The position numbers and the translations under genes were made by a program. The notes beneath the pieces are model-generated. The model was not told the origin of the DNA. It did no database searches and worked only from the letters and a program-made list of their open reading frames with translations. Of a stretch of 64,000 nucleotides of DNA, positions 1-7,844 are shown one piece after another. The number at the start of each line of letters is the position of its first letter. Within the stretch, counting starts at the first letter, position 1. The DNA is taken from assembly GCA_944327625.1 (NCBI GenBank), contig CALVHL010000003.1, forward strand, positions 1-64,000, given 5' to 3'. Source of the DNA: an uncultured Clostridia bacterium. Its GTDB lineage: Bacteria; Bacillota; Clostridia; Christensenellales; Borkfalkiaceae.

Positions 1-34
1 CTTTGTGTTAAATTTCTTTTCTCTTGACATAAAA

Positions 35-75
35 ATATGCACCTCCAAAAGTGTCCAACTTTTGGGGTGCATATC
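35..75. repeat. Palindrome, left copy, related to the one at 2900-2933
   Basis: Arms 35-51 and 59-74 pair almost perfectly around a 7-base loop; one extra base bulges in the left arm. The right arm, TTTTGGGGTGCATATC (60-75), recurs exactly at 2917-2932, where it is again part of a hairpin. No clean T-tract follows, so a simple terminator role is uncertain. The two copies bracket the AT-rich gene. Confidence 0.7.
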
Positions 76-263
76 ACAAAAGCCCCCGCTCTTTTATATA
101 AAAACTTCTATTTTGATTGATAAAAATTCTATAATATTAGATGTCCTTATTTTTTTTATAGCTATAAAAAAAATTTTTGACAAAAAAGAATTAACTTTAA
201 ATCAAAACAAATTTAATAGTTAGTTTTAATTGATAATATGATTTGTATTTTTGTTGTACAATA

Positions 264-292
264 TTGCAAATTGTTTATGCAGATGTTATAAT
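264..292 (+). promoter_or_regulatory. Sigma-A-type promoter of the TIR-methyltransferase gene
   Basis: TTGCAA (264-269), a 17-base spacer and TATAAT (287-292) lie 36 bases upstream of the ATG at 329. An AAAAGGA ribosome site sits in the short leader. Confidence 0.6.
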
Positions 293-328
293 TTATTTGC
301 TATTTAGAATTTGCAAAAGGATTAATTT

Positions 329-2842
329 ATGTATACAGATGAAGTTTACGATGTTTTTATAGCTTACCATGGTGATGACAAAACAGGTAGCGAGGGAGTA
401 GCTCGTCAAGTCTATAATGAAATAAATGGAAAAGTGTTGTATAAAGACAGAGTTATAAAGGCATTTTTTAAACCAGAATCTTTGCCTTATGGTAATTTTA
501 GCGATACTCCGCGAATAGTTGCTCGAACACCGCTATTTCTTTTGGTAGTAAATAAAAATATCCCCATAAATAAAAGTGGTCAAATTGCTGAAAGAGATAA
601 GAATGGCCAGACCAAATATTTATTTAACGAGATTAAAGCGTTTCGTGATAGTGTTTTTAATAAAAATGCGCCAAATGGTTTTGCTGCAAAATTACTAATT
701 AGCGACGATATGGATTTTGCAAAAGCAAATCTTTTAGATCCATTATTCTCTGGAACGGAAGCTTTTTTAATGAAAGGCGATTATATATCAAATTTAATTG
801 GTTGGATCAAAGAAAGTTTAAAATACTATGTAACAAATATAGTTTCTGAAATACCATTGAATAATGACGCTTCAATAAAAAATGAGACCTTGGTTGATTG
901 GGATCAAGAGCGTGCAAAGACATGGCATAATATGAAACCACCTTCACGACCTTCAAAGTCAGAGATAGATATATATCGCAGATATTTTGAACTTGTAAAG
1001 AAAAACAAAGAAGGTCCGTATAAACCAAATGTCTTAATTTTGGGATCGACTGTTGAATTTAGAAAATTAGCAATAGAGCAAGACTTCTCTGTAACTGTCG
1101 TAGACTACAGTAAACCTTATCATGACGAAATCTCTAAAGAATTGCAAGACATCGATTTAAGCAATGAAAATTATGTAAATTGCGATTGGTGTGAGATGGA
1201 CTCATTTATAAAAGATAGAAAATTTAATATAATCATAGGTGATTTATCTATTGGCAATATTGCGCCTCAATCATTACCAAAGTTTATTAAAAATGTTGCG
1301 GATTTATTAATTGACGGAGGTTATTTCTTAGGAAAAAGTATCTATAAATATAGCACGTATTCCATAAATGCAGAACAAATTAAAAATTTGTTACATTATA
1401 TGGCTGAAAGTGACGATATCAATGAAGATAATTTGTATTACCATATAATGTATCCGCTAACAATTTTTGCTAGTTATCCATGTGATAAAGAAGGAAAAAT
1501 ATTAAAAGTGGATTTTAAAGCCTTATATAGAGTAATTGCTGATCTTCCGGATAATGAAAGCAGACGCAAATTTTCTATATATCTAAGCGAGAACACAAAA
1601 TTTAACACAAAAATGCCTCGGGATTTTTATGTGTATGATTATAGGTTTTTAATAGATTGTTTTGCTTGTCAAAACATGTTGCCAGAAGATGTAATATATA
1701 GTAATGAAATCTATAAAAATGATTTTCCGCTTATTATTATAAGGAAGCATATTAATGAGGTTAAAGAATGGCCTACAATTGACTCGTTTTTGTGTGAGGT
1801 GGATGAAAAATATTTAGAAATTTGGCGTAAATCAATTTCATCGACATACTTTTTATGTGAATATGGGTTTATTAAATATGATACTTTGAAGGATTATGTT
1901 ATTAGCCTTCTGAGTAATGCTCCTATAAAAATTGACAAACAATTAAATTATTTTTTAGCTCAAATTCCTGAACAATATATGTATGATGAAACTCAGTCGC
2001 TCACTAATAATACTGAGTTGAGTGATAAAGAAGAATTAAAAAAGGAATTACAGTTTAATTATACTTGTGGATTATTAGTTAAATTAATTTATTCTTATGT
2101 TAGTGTCAGTAAAAACGGTGAAGGGATTGAATTGTTAAATTTTATCTTGCGGACATTATTTAATAATAAATCCGCGAATAAAATCTGGAAGCCTTATGAT
2201 TCTCCATGGGTTTCAGCAAGGATCTGTATATGTTTGTATCCAATATATATTAAATGGCTAAAACACAAAAAATCTGTGTCAGGCAAAGAAGTATATATGA
2301 ACAACTTAAAGCAAGCTGTTACAATATTGGCACTAAAAAACATAAAGGAAACGAAAATGTTTTGGGAATCCGAAACAGGGAGCCATTTCGATACGTCAGC
2401 TCTATGTATTGAAATGATTTATCTTTACGGCAAACAGTTTGATACCGGTGGCGTTAATATTGAAGACAAGGTAAATCTTATATTGAATGAATATATGAGG
2501 CAAGGTAGGGTAAAAGAGACTTTTATTCGATTCCCCATATACTATTCTTTAATAGATCAGGTTTGTAATAAAGAAAAAATAAATGGTAAACCAGCTTTTA
2601 AAAAACTTTGCGGTAGGATTGAATGGTATACTATTCTATATATTGTCTGTAAAGATTGGGGCAAATCTAAAAACGATGGCGAATTGCTTGATATAAGTGA
2701 TTATATAGCTGATCAGTTAAAATGCTTTTGGCGTCTTTTTGTTGAGAGATCAAAGGAAATTATTGATTCAACTATTGAAGAAGAAAAAAGTATTGTGCCT
2801 CAGATTTTATTTTGTTTAAAACGTACAAAGCTATTCGGATAA
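329..2842 (+). CDS. TIR-like / Rossmann methyltransferase-like fusion, putative defence protein
   Basis: An 837-aa protein of unknown function in an AT-rich island. Seen: residues 6-15 (YDVFIAYHGD) resemble the first strand and loop of TIR domains, and E101 in LFNEIKAF sits where TIR NADases carry their catalytic glutamate. Residues about 230-340 look like a class I SAM-binding Rossmann fold: VLILGS at 235-240, an acidic strand end VVDYS at 257-261, IIIGDLSIGN at 301-310 and DLLIDGGYF at 325-333. The remaining roughly 500 residues look mostly helical and match nothing I recognise. Known: bacterial TIR proteins often cleave NAD+ in anti-phage defence. Inferred: a self-contained abortive-infection-type effector whose middle domain may sense or modify something. 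It is transcribed alone, its base composition differs sharply from the flanks, and palindromes sit on both sides. The glycine-poor motif I could mean a non-catalytic methyltransferase fold. The domain calls are made by eye. Confidence 0.6.
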   Translation: MYTDEVYDVFIAYHGDDKTGSEGVARQVYNEINGKVLYKDRVIKAFFKPESLPYGNFSDTPRIVARTPLFLLVVNKNIPINKSGQIAERDKNGQTKYLFNEIKAFRDSVFNKNAPNGFAAKLLISDDMDFAKANLLDPLFSGTEAFLMKGDYISNLIGWIKESLKYYVTNIVSEIPLNNDASIKNETLVDWDQERAKTWHNMKPPSRPSKSEIDIYRRYFELVKKNKEGPYKPNVLILGSTVEFRKLAIEQDFSVTVVDYSKPYHDEISKELQDIDLSNENYVNCDWCEMDSFIKDRKFNIIIGDLSIGNIAPQSLPKFIKNVADLLIDGGYFLGKSIYKYSTYSINAEQIKNLLHYMAESDDINEDNLYYHIMYPLTIFASYPCDKEGKILKVDFKALYRVIADLPDNESRRKFSIYLSENTKFNTKMPRDFYVYDYRFLIDCFACQNMLPEDVIYSNEIYKNDFPLIIIRKHINEVKEWPTIDSFLCEVDEKYLEIWRKSISSTYFLCEYGFIKYDTLKDYVISLLSNAPIKIDKQLNYFLAQIPEQYMYDETQSLTNNTELSDKEELKKELQFNYTCGLLVKLIYSYVSVSKNGEGIELLNFILRTLFNNKSANKIWKPYDSPWVSARICICLYPIYIKWLKHKKSVSGKEVYMNNLKQAVTILALKNIKETKMFWESETGSHFDTSALCIEMIYLYGKQFDTGGVNIEDKVNLILNEYMRQGRVKETFIRFPIYYSLIDQVCNKEKINGKPAFKKLCGRIEWYTILYIVCKDWGKSKNDGELLDISDYIADQLKCFWRLFVERSKEIIDSTIEEEKSIVPQILFCLKRTKLFG

Positions 2843-2849
2843 TTGAAAC

Positions 2850-2869
2850 ATAAAGTAATTATACTTTAT
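2850..2869 (+). terminator. AT-only hairpin after the TIR gene
   Basis: ATAAAGTA and TACTTTAT pair around ATTA eight bases after the stop codon. The stem has few GC pairs and no long T-run, so it would be a weak terminator at best. Confidence 0.35.
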
Positions 2870-2899
2870 TCATCATATACTAATTAAAAGTATTAGAGA

Positions 2900-2933
2900 C
2901 GATATGCACTCCAAATTTTTGGGGTGCATATCG
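2900..2933. repeat. Palindrome, right copy flanking the TIR gene
   Basis: A 16-base stem with one G-T pair (2900-2915 with 2918-2933) and almost no loop. It shares 16 exact bases with the palindrome at 35-75. TTTAAAT follows, so it may end transcription. Its position marks the change from AT-rich to GC-rich DNA. Confidence 0.7.
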
Positions 2934-2982
2934 TTTAAATGAATGGTATTCTGCGCCAAAGGCAAATGTAGTCGCTCCCGCT

Positions 2983-3010
2983 TGCAAAAATATAAATAAA
3001 GTGTTATAAT
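2983..3010 (+). promoter_or_regulatory. Promoter of uvrC
   Basis: TTGCAA (2983-2988), 16 bases, then TATAAT (3005-3010). Transcription would begin about 9 bases before the uvrC ATG, giving an almost leaderless message. Confidence 0.5.
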
Positions 3011-3025
3011 CAAACTCGGTGCAAT

Positions 3026-4837
3026 ATGGACATAATCAGGGAAAAACTCAGCCTTCTGCCCGACAACCCGGGCGTATATATAATGCTCGACAAGTACGGC
3101 AACGTCATCTACGTCGGCAAGGCGCGCGTGCTCAAAAACAGAGTGCGGCAGTACTTTCATTCCTCGCCGAAGCCGCTCAAAGTCACGCAGATGGTCGAGA
3201 ACATTGCCGATTTTAACTATATCATAACGGCGACGGAAATCGACGCGCTCGCGCTCGAAAACAACCTGATCAAAAAGTATAAACCCAAGTACAACATACT
3301 CTTAAAAGACGACAAGACATATCCGTACATAAAAGCGGATATGCGCGACGAATTCCCCGGCTTTTACGTCACCCGCAAGATAAAAAAGGACGGCGGGCGC
3401 TATTTCGGTCCGTTCATGGGCGGAATTAACTGCAAGGACATACTCGAAACCTGCCAGCTGCTCTTTCAGGTGCGGCTGTGCCATACGGCGATAGGCGCAA
3501 AACCCAAGCGGGAGTGTCTCAATTACCATATCGGCAGGTGTCTTGCGCCGTGCGCGCATAAGGTCAGCAAGGAGGAGTATGCCGAGCGGGTAAGACGCGC
3601 GCTCGACTTCCTCGAAGGCGACTATAAGGGCGCGGCGGAGGAACTGAGAAAGAAGATGGTCGCCGCCGCCGAGAGCGAGGCGTTCGAGCTTGCTCTCGAC
3701 TACCGCAACAAGATGAATATGCTCTCCAAGCTGGAGGCAAAGCGGATAACGGCTATCAACAAGCCCATAGACGCGGATATCGTCGCCTACGCCACAAACG
3801 GGCTGTATTCGGCGGTCAGCGTGCTCGTCACGCGCAAGGGCATAATGCAGGGCGGCTTCTCGTTCGCGCTCGACGACGCGCACGAAAACGACGCGGACGC
3901 GGTGACTTCGTTCATCACCCAATACTATGCCGCGCACGAACCCCCGCCCGAACTCATCACCGAAAGCTACTGCGAAAAGGGGCTTTTGGAGGAGTTTTTC
4001 AAAGATAAACTCGGCAAGAGCGTTACGGTCACGCTCGCCAAGCAGGGCGCAAAGGCGGGACTGTTGGAAATGGCGAAAAACAACGCCGCCGACTATCTCG
4101 AACGCTCCGTCGACAGGATAAAGCACAAGGACGATATGACGGTAAACGCCTGCACGCGGCTCATGCAGCAGCTCTCGCTGTCGCGCTATCCGCGCAGAAT
4201 GGAGTGCTACGACATCTCCAACGTGTCGGGCGTGGACAAGGTCGGCTCTATGGTAGTATTCATCGACGGCGAAGCCGACAAAAATTCCTACCGCCGTTTC
4301 AGGATAAAGACGGTGGAGGGCTCGGACGACTTCGCGTCGCTCAAAGAGGTGCTCACCCGCAGGCTTAAAAAACTCGGCACGGACGAGGAGGAGCGCTTCC
4401 CCCGCCCCGACCTCATAGTAATCGACGGCGGCAAGGGGCAGCTTTCGGCGGTAAAGCAGGTATTTGACGAGCTGGGGGCGCAGAATATCGACCTCATATC
4501 CATAGCCAAGCAGGACGAACTGATATTCACAACTCATTCGGACGACGGCATAGTCATACCCCGCCGCGACTATTCGCTGAGAATGGTGCAGAGGATAAGG
4601 GACGAGGCGCACAGGTTTGCCATAACCTATTTCCGCAATATCCACACAAAGCGCAACCTTGCAAGTCTGCTCGGCGAGATAGAGGGCGTGGGCGAGCAGA
4701 AAGCCAAGTCGCTCATGGCTAAGTTTTCCAATATAACGAGCATAATGGAGGCGAGCGAACAGGAGCTTGCCACCGCAGAGGGCATAGGCATAGAGCTTGC
4801 CCGCAGAATAAAGAAATATTTTGATGAAGGACTATGA
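3026..4837 (+). CDS. uvrC: UvrABC excinuclease subunit C
   Basis: UvrC makes the two incisions of nucleotide excision repair, after UvrA and UvrB have located the lesion. At 603 aa it has the usual length and domain order: a GIY-YIG nuclease at the N-terminus (GVY at 16-18, YVGKA at 29-33) for the 3' cut, a UVR motif near residues 205-240 that contacts UvrB, an RNase H-like nuclease in the second half for the 5' cut (VIDGGKGQ is visible), and helix-hairpin-helix motifs at the C-terminus (EGVGEQKAKSL, EGIGIELARRI). The ribosome site is weak and the leader is very short. The stop overlaps the next start, so the HAD gene is probably co-transcribed. A 447-codon antisense frame here is a codon-bias shadow. 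Confidence 0.97.
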   Translation: MDIIREKLSLLPDNPGVYIMLDKYGNVIYVGKARVLKNRVRQYFHSSPKPLKVTQMVENIADFNYIITATEIDALALENNLIKKYKPKYNILLKDDKTYPYIKADMRDEFPGFYVTRKIKKDGGRYFGPFMGGINCKDILETCQLLFQVRLCHTAIGAKPKRECLNYHIGRCLAPCAHKVSKEEYAERVRRALDFLEGDYKGAAEELRKKMVAAAESEAFELALDYRNKMNMLSKLEAKRITAINKPIDADIVAYATNGLYSAVSVLVTRKGIMQGGFSFALDDAHENDADAVTSFITQYYAAHEPPPELITESYCEKGLLEEFFKDKLGKSVTVTLAKQGAKAGLLEMAKNNAADYLERSVDRIKHKDDMTVNACTRLMQQLSLSRYPRRMECYDISNVSGVDKVGSMVVFIDGEADKNSYRRFRIKTVEGSDDFASLKEVLTRRLKKLGTDEEERFPRPDLIVIDGGKGQLSAVKQVFDELGAQNIDLISIAKQDELIFTTHSDDGIVIPRRDYSLRMVQRIRDEAHRFAITYFRNIHTKRNLASLLGEIEGVGEQKAKSLMAKFSNITSIMEASEQELATAEGIGIELARRIKKYFDEGL

Positions 4838-5664
4838 AAAAACTCAACAAAAAACTTATCGTTTCAGATTTTGACGGCACGCTTGCCGACTCTGACAATA
4901 AAGTAAGCGGGGCGGTAATAAAGGCAATCGAGGAATATCGCTCGCTCGGCGGCATATTCGCCGTCTGCACGGGCAGAATATTGCCCTCGGTGCTGCCGCG
5001 CCTCAAAGAGATGGGGCTTAGCGGTCTGGCGGTCGCCAGCCAGGGCTCGACTATCGCCGACATAGCCACGGGCAGGCTGCTGCGCGAGGCGGGGCTTGCG
5101 CCCGAGGACGCGGCGGAGATCTGCGCCGCGCTCGAAGAAGTCGGCGCAACCGTGCAGCTCTACACGACCTACGGCTTTTATTCGGACATGAAGGAAGACG
5201 ACGAGTTTCTGAAACTCTACGAAAAGATAACGGGGCTCAAAGCCGCGCATTCGGACAATAAGCTGTCGCAGTTCGTCAGCGATAACAGCGTCAAGGCGGT
5301 AAAAGTCGCGTCGCTGTGCTATGCCGAGGACAGGCAGAAGCTCTTTGATATGCTCGCTGAAAAGTTCGGCGACAGGTTTGAGATAACGTGCAGCGCCTCC
5401 GTGCTCGTCGAGGTGTCGCCCAGGGGCGAAACCAAGGGCACGGCGCTCAGATTTCTCTCCGAATATTACAACATACCCCTTTCCGAGACGGTTGCAATCG
5501 GCGACAATCTCAACGACCTCACCATGATAGAGCTTGCTGGTACGGGCGTTGCCGTCGGCAATGCCGAGGAAGAACTTAAAGCCCGCGCCGACTACGTCAC
5601 GGTCACCAACGACGAGGGCGCGGTAAAGAAAGTAATAGAAAAATTCGGTTACGTCCATGAATGA
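4834..5664 (+). CDS. Cof-type HAD phosphatase
   Basis: A haloacid dehalogenase superfamily phosphatase of the Cof/YidA class, 276 aa, which normally acts on small phosphorylated metabolites in the cytoplasm. Motif I is SDFDGTLAD, with the nucleophile D12 and the acid D14. Motif IV is GDNLNDLTM, starting at G223, which binds Mg2+. The roughly 100-residue insert between them is the C2 cap that sets the substrate. The start overlaps the uvrC stop by four bases (ATGA), which supports translational coupling. The substrate cannot be read from the sequence. Confidence 0.9.
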   Translation: MKKLNKKLIVSDFDGTLADSDNKVSGAVIKAIEEYRSLGGIFAVCTGRILPSVLPRLKEMGLSGLAVASQGSTIADIATGRLLREAGLAPEDAAEICAALEEVGATVQLYTTYGFYSDMKEDDEFLKLYEKITGLKAAHSDNKLSQFVSDNSVKAVKVASLCYAEDRQKLFDMLAEKFGDRFEITCSASVLVEVSPRGETKGTALRFLSEYYNIPLSETVAIGDNLNDLTMIELAGTGVAVGNAEEELKARADYVTVTNDEGAVKKVIEKFGYVHE

Positions 5665-7840
5665 AATACTCGCCCCTGCGGGCAATAAGGAATGTGCCTA
5701 CGCCGCCATAAATGGGGGCGCGGACGCGATATATCTCGGGCTTACAAGCTTTTCCGCCCGCAGCTCGGCGCAGAACTTCGACTTTGACGAGCTTGAAAAA
5801 CTCATCGACTATGCCCACTTCTTCGGCGTAAGGGTGCACGTCGCCATGAATACGCTCGTAAAGGAGGAGGAAATACCCGCGTTCATCGAGAGCGCGATAA
5901 GGGCGCACAACGCCGGCGCGGACGCGCTCATCATTCAGGATATTTTCCTCGGCGCATATCTCAAAAAATGCTGTTCTCAGCTCTGTCTGCACCTCTCCAC
6001 GCAGGCGGGCGTATGCAACGCCTACGGGGCGCGGCTCGCCAAAGAGCTGGGCTATTCCCGCGTAATACTCGCCCGCGAAACGGCTTTTTCGGACATCGCC
6101 GAGATAGCCAAGATTATCGAAACGGAAGTATTCGTGCAGGGCGCGCTCTGCACCTGCTTTTCGGGGCAGTGCTATTTCTCGTCCTTCGCGGGCGGCAACA
6201 GCGGCAACCGAGGCAGATGCAAACAGCCCTGCCGCAAGCAGTATTCCATAGACCGCAAGGGCTTCGAGGGGCAGGCTTACCGTCTTTCGCCCAGCGACCT
6301 CTGCGTCGGCGAGAACATAGAAAAGTACAGGAAGGCGGGCGTATATTCCTTCAAAATCGAGGGCAGAATGCGCCGTGCGGAGTACGTCTCTGCGGCGGTC
6401 ACCTACTATAAAAACCTGCTCTCGGGCAGGGCGACGGAGGCGCATTTAAGCGCGCTCAAACGCACATATAACCGCGGCAATTACACAAAGGGGCTGGCGT
6501 TCGGTCAGGATAAAAGCTTTCTCTCGCCGTCCGTGCAGGGGCATATCGGCGAATACGTCGGCACGGTCACGCCCGTAAACGGCAGGTATGCGGTCGGCAG
6601 CCGCGCCCGCTTCGGCGAGGGTGACTGCTTCAAGGTGCTCCGCGACGGCAAAGAGGTGGCGGGCGCGGTATATCTTGCCGACGGCAAGAACTGTTTTTAT
6701 ATCGCCTCGCGCATAAGGCTTAAAAACGGCGACAAGGTATTCATAACCACCGACGCGTCGCTAAACGCAGAGCTTGTTTCGGCAAAGCGCGAAAAGCGCA
6801 TAGATATAAGCATTACATCGCGCATATCCCGCCCCGTATCGGTTATAATAGACGGCAGGGAATACCTCTCCGACTTCACCGTACAGCGCGCCGAGAACCG
6901 CCCGACGACGTCGGACGACGTGCTTCGCGTATTCTCCAAAAAGGACGCATATCCCTTTGCGTTCAATTCGGTTTCTGCGGATACGGAGGAGGGGGCGTTC
7001 ATTCCCGCCTCGCTCCTCAACGAGTTCAGAAGAAGGGTTTACAGGGAATATTTCACGCAAAGCCGCAAAAACCTTGCCGAAAAGATAGCCGAAGTTCCCC
7101 GTTGGGAGGGGGCGAAGGTCGGCAAAAAGAACGATAAAACCTGCGTAATCGCCCGCAACCTCGACGGCGTGACGGCGGATATCGGCGTACTTAAACCCGA
7201 CGACTATTCCTCGCTTTCCGCCGCGTATAAAACGACCTTTTCGGGCGAGAAATTTCTCTATCTTCCGCCCTTTTTAAAGGGGGAGGAGATAGGGCGGCTC
7301 AAACCCGCCATAAGTGCGTTCGACGGCATATATTGCGGGGGCAATTACGCGATTATGCTCGCAAGAGAGCTCAATAAAAAGCTGTTTTTGGGCACGGGCG
7401 CAAACATTTCCAACTCGGTCGGCGTCGCCCTTTCGGGCGCGGACTATATCGCCCTCTCCAAAGAGCTTACGCTCCGCGAGCAGCAGCTTATCTCGGGCGG
7501 AAATACATTCATTCTGACGGCTGGCGGGATAAAGCTTATGGATCTCATCTACTGCCCGTTCGGCAAGAGCTGTCCGTCCTGCGACAGACGCGCGTTCTAC
7601 GCGCTGACCGACGAGGCGGGGCGAAAGTTCACCCTGCGCAGATACTCCTTCGGCGATTGCCGTTTCGAGATATACAACTGCGCGGACCTCGTCAGCGACA
7701 ACGACGTTTCGGGCAGACTGTACGACTTTACCTGCCTCGACAGCGCGGCGGAGGCCTCCGCCGAGGCGCAGCGTTCGCCGTCGCTCCGCAATTACCTCAT
7801 AAATTATACAAAGGGGCACAGCCAGTCGCCCGTACTTTAA
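5657..7840 (+). CDS. U32 family peptidase (collagenase-like)
   Basis: A long-form U32 protein, 727 aa. The N-terminal barrel begins EILAPAGN, as in U32 proteins generally. The family signature is visible as EVFVQGALCTCFSGQCYFSS, with three cysteines; more cysteines follow in GRCKQPCRKQ and near the C-terminus in CPFGKSCPSCDRR. These may hold a metal or Fe-S centre. Known: U32 proteins include peptidases and, in the RlhA/TrhP/UbiU branches, RNA or quinone hydroxylation factors that need prephenate or Fe-S clusters, so peptidase activity is not certain. It overlaps the preceding gene by 8 bases and runs on into mutS2. Confidence 0.88.
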   Translation: MNEILAPAGNKECAYAAINGGADAIYLGLTSFSARSSAQNFDFDELEKLIDYAHFFGVRVHVAMNTLVKEEEIPAFIESAIRAHNAGADALIIQDIFLGAYLKKCCSQLCLHLSTQAGVCNAYGARLAKELGYSRVILARETAFSDIAEIAKIIETEVFVQGALCTCFSGQCYFSSFAGGNSGNRGRCKQPCRKQYSIDRKGFEGQAYRLSPSDLCVGENIEKYRKAGVYSFKIEGRMRRAEYVSAAVTYYKNLLSGRATEAHLSALKRTYNRGNYTKGLAFGQDKSFLSPSVQGHIGEYVGTVTPVNGRYAVGSRARFGEGDCFKVLRDGKEVAGAVYLADGKNCFYIASRIRLKNGDKVFITTDASLNAELVSAKREKRIDISITSRISRPVSVIIDGREYLSDFTVQRAENRPTTSDDVLRVFSKKDAYPFAFNSVSADTEEGAFIPASLLNEFRRRVYREYFTQSRKNLAEKIAEVPRWEGAKVGKKNDKTCVIARNLDGVTADIGVLKPDDYSSLSAAYKTTFSGEKFLYLPPFLKGEEIGRLKPAISAFDGIYCGGNYAIMLARELNKKLFLGTGANISNSVGVALSGADYIALSKELTLREQQLISGGNTFILTAGGIKLMDLIYCPFGKSCPSCDRRAFYALTDEAGRKFTLRRYSFGDCRFEIYNCADLVSDNDVSGRLYDFTCLDSAAEASAEAQRSPSLRNYLINYTKGHSQSPVL

Positions 7841-7844
7841 GATT

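Larger units (their letters stand above)
1..328. other. AT-rich gene-free left edge of the island
   Basis: This stretch is very AT-rich compared with the DNA after about 2940. It holds a strong palindrome (35-74) and a promoter for the TIR gene (264-292). A 72-codon open frame at 5-223 runs through the palindrome, has no convincing ribosome site and resembles no family I know, so I do not call it a gene. The island may continue to the left of the window. Confidence 0.6.

Noticed and set aside
5-223. 72-codon frame at the left edge
   Set aside because: It runs through a palindrome, has no ribosome site and no recognisable similarity.
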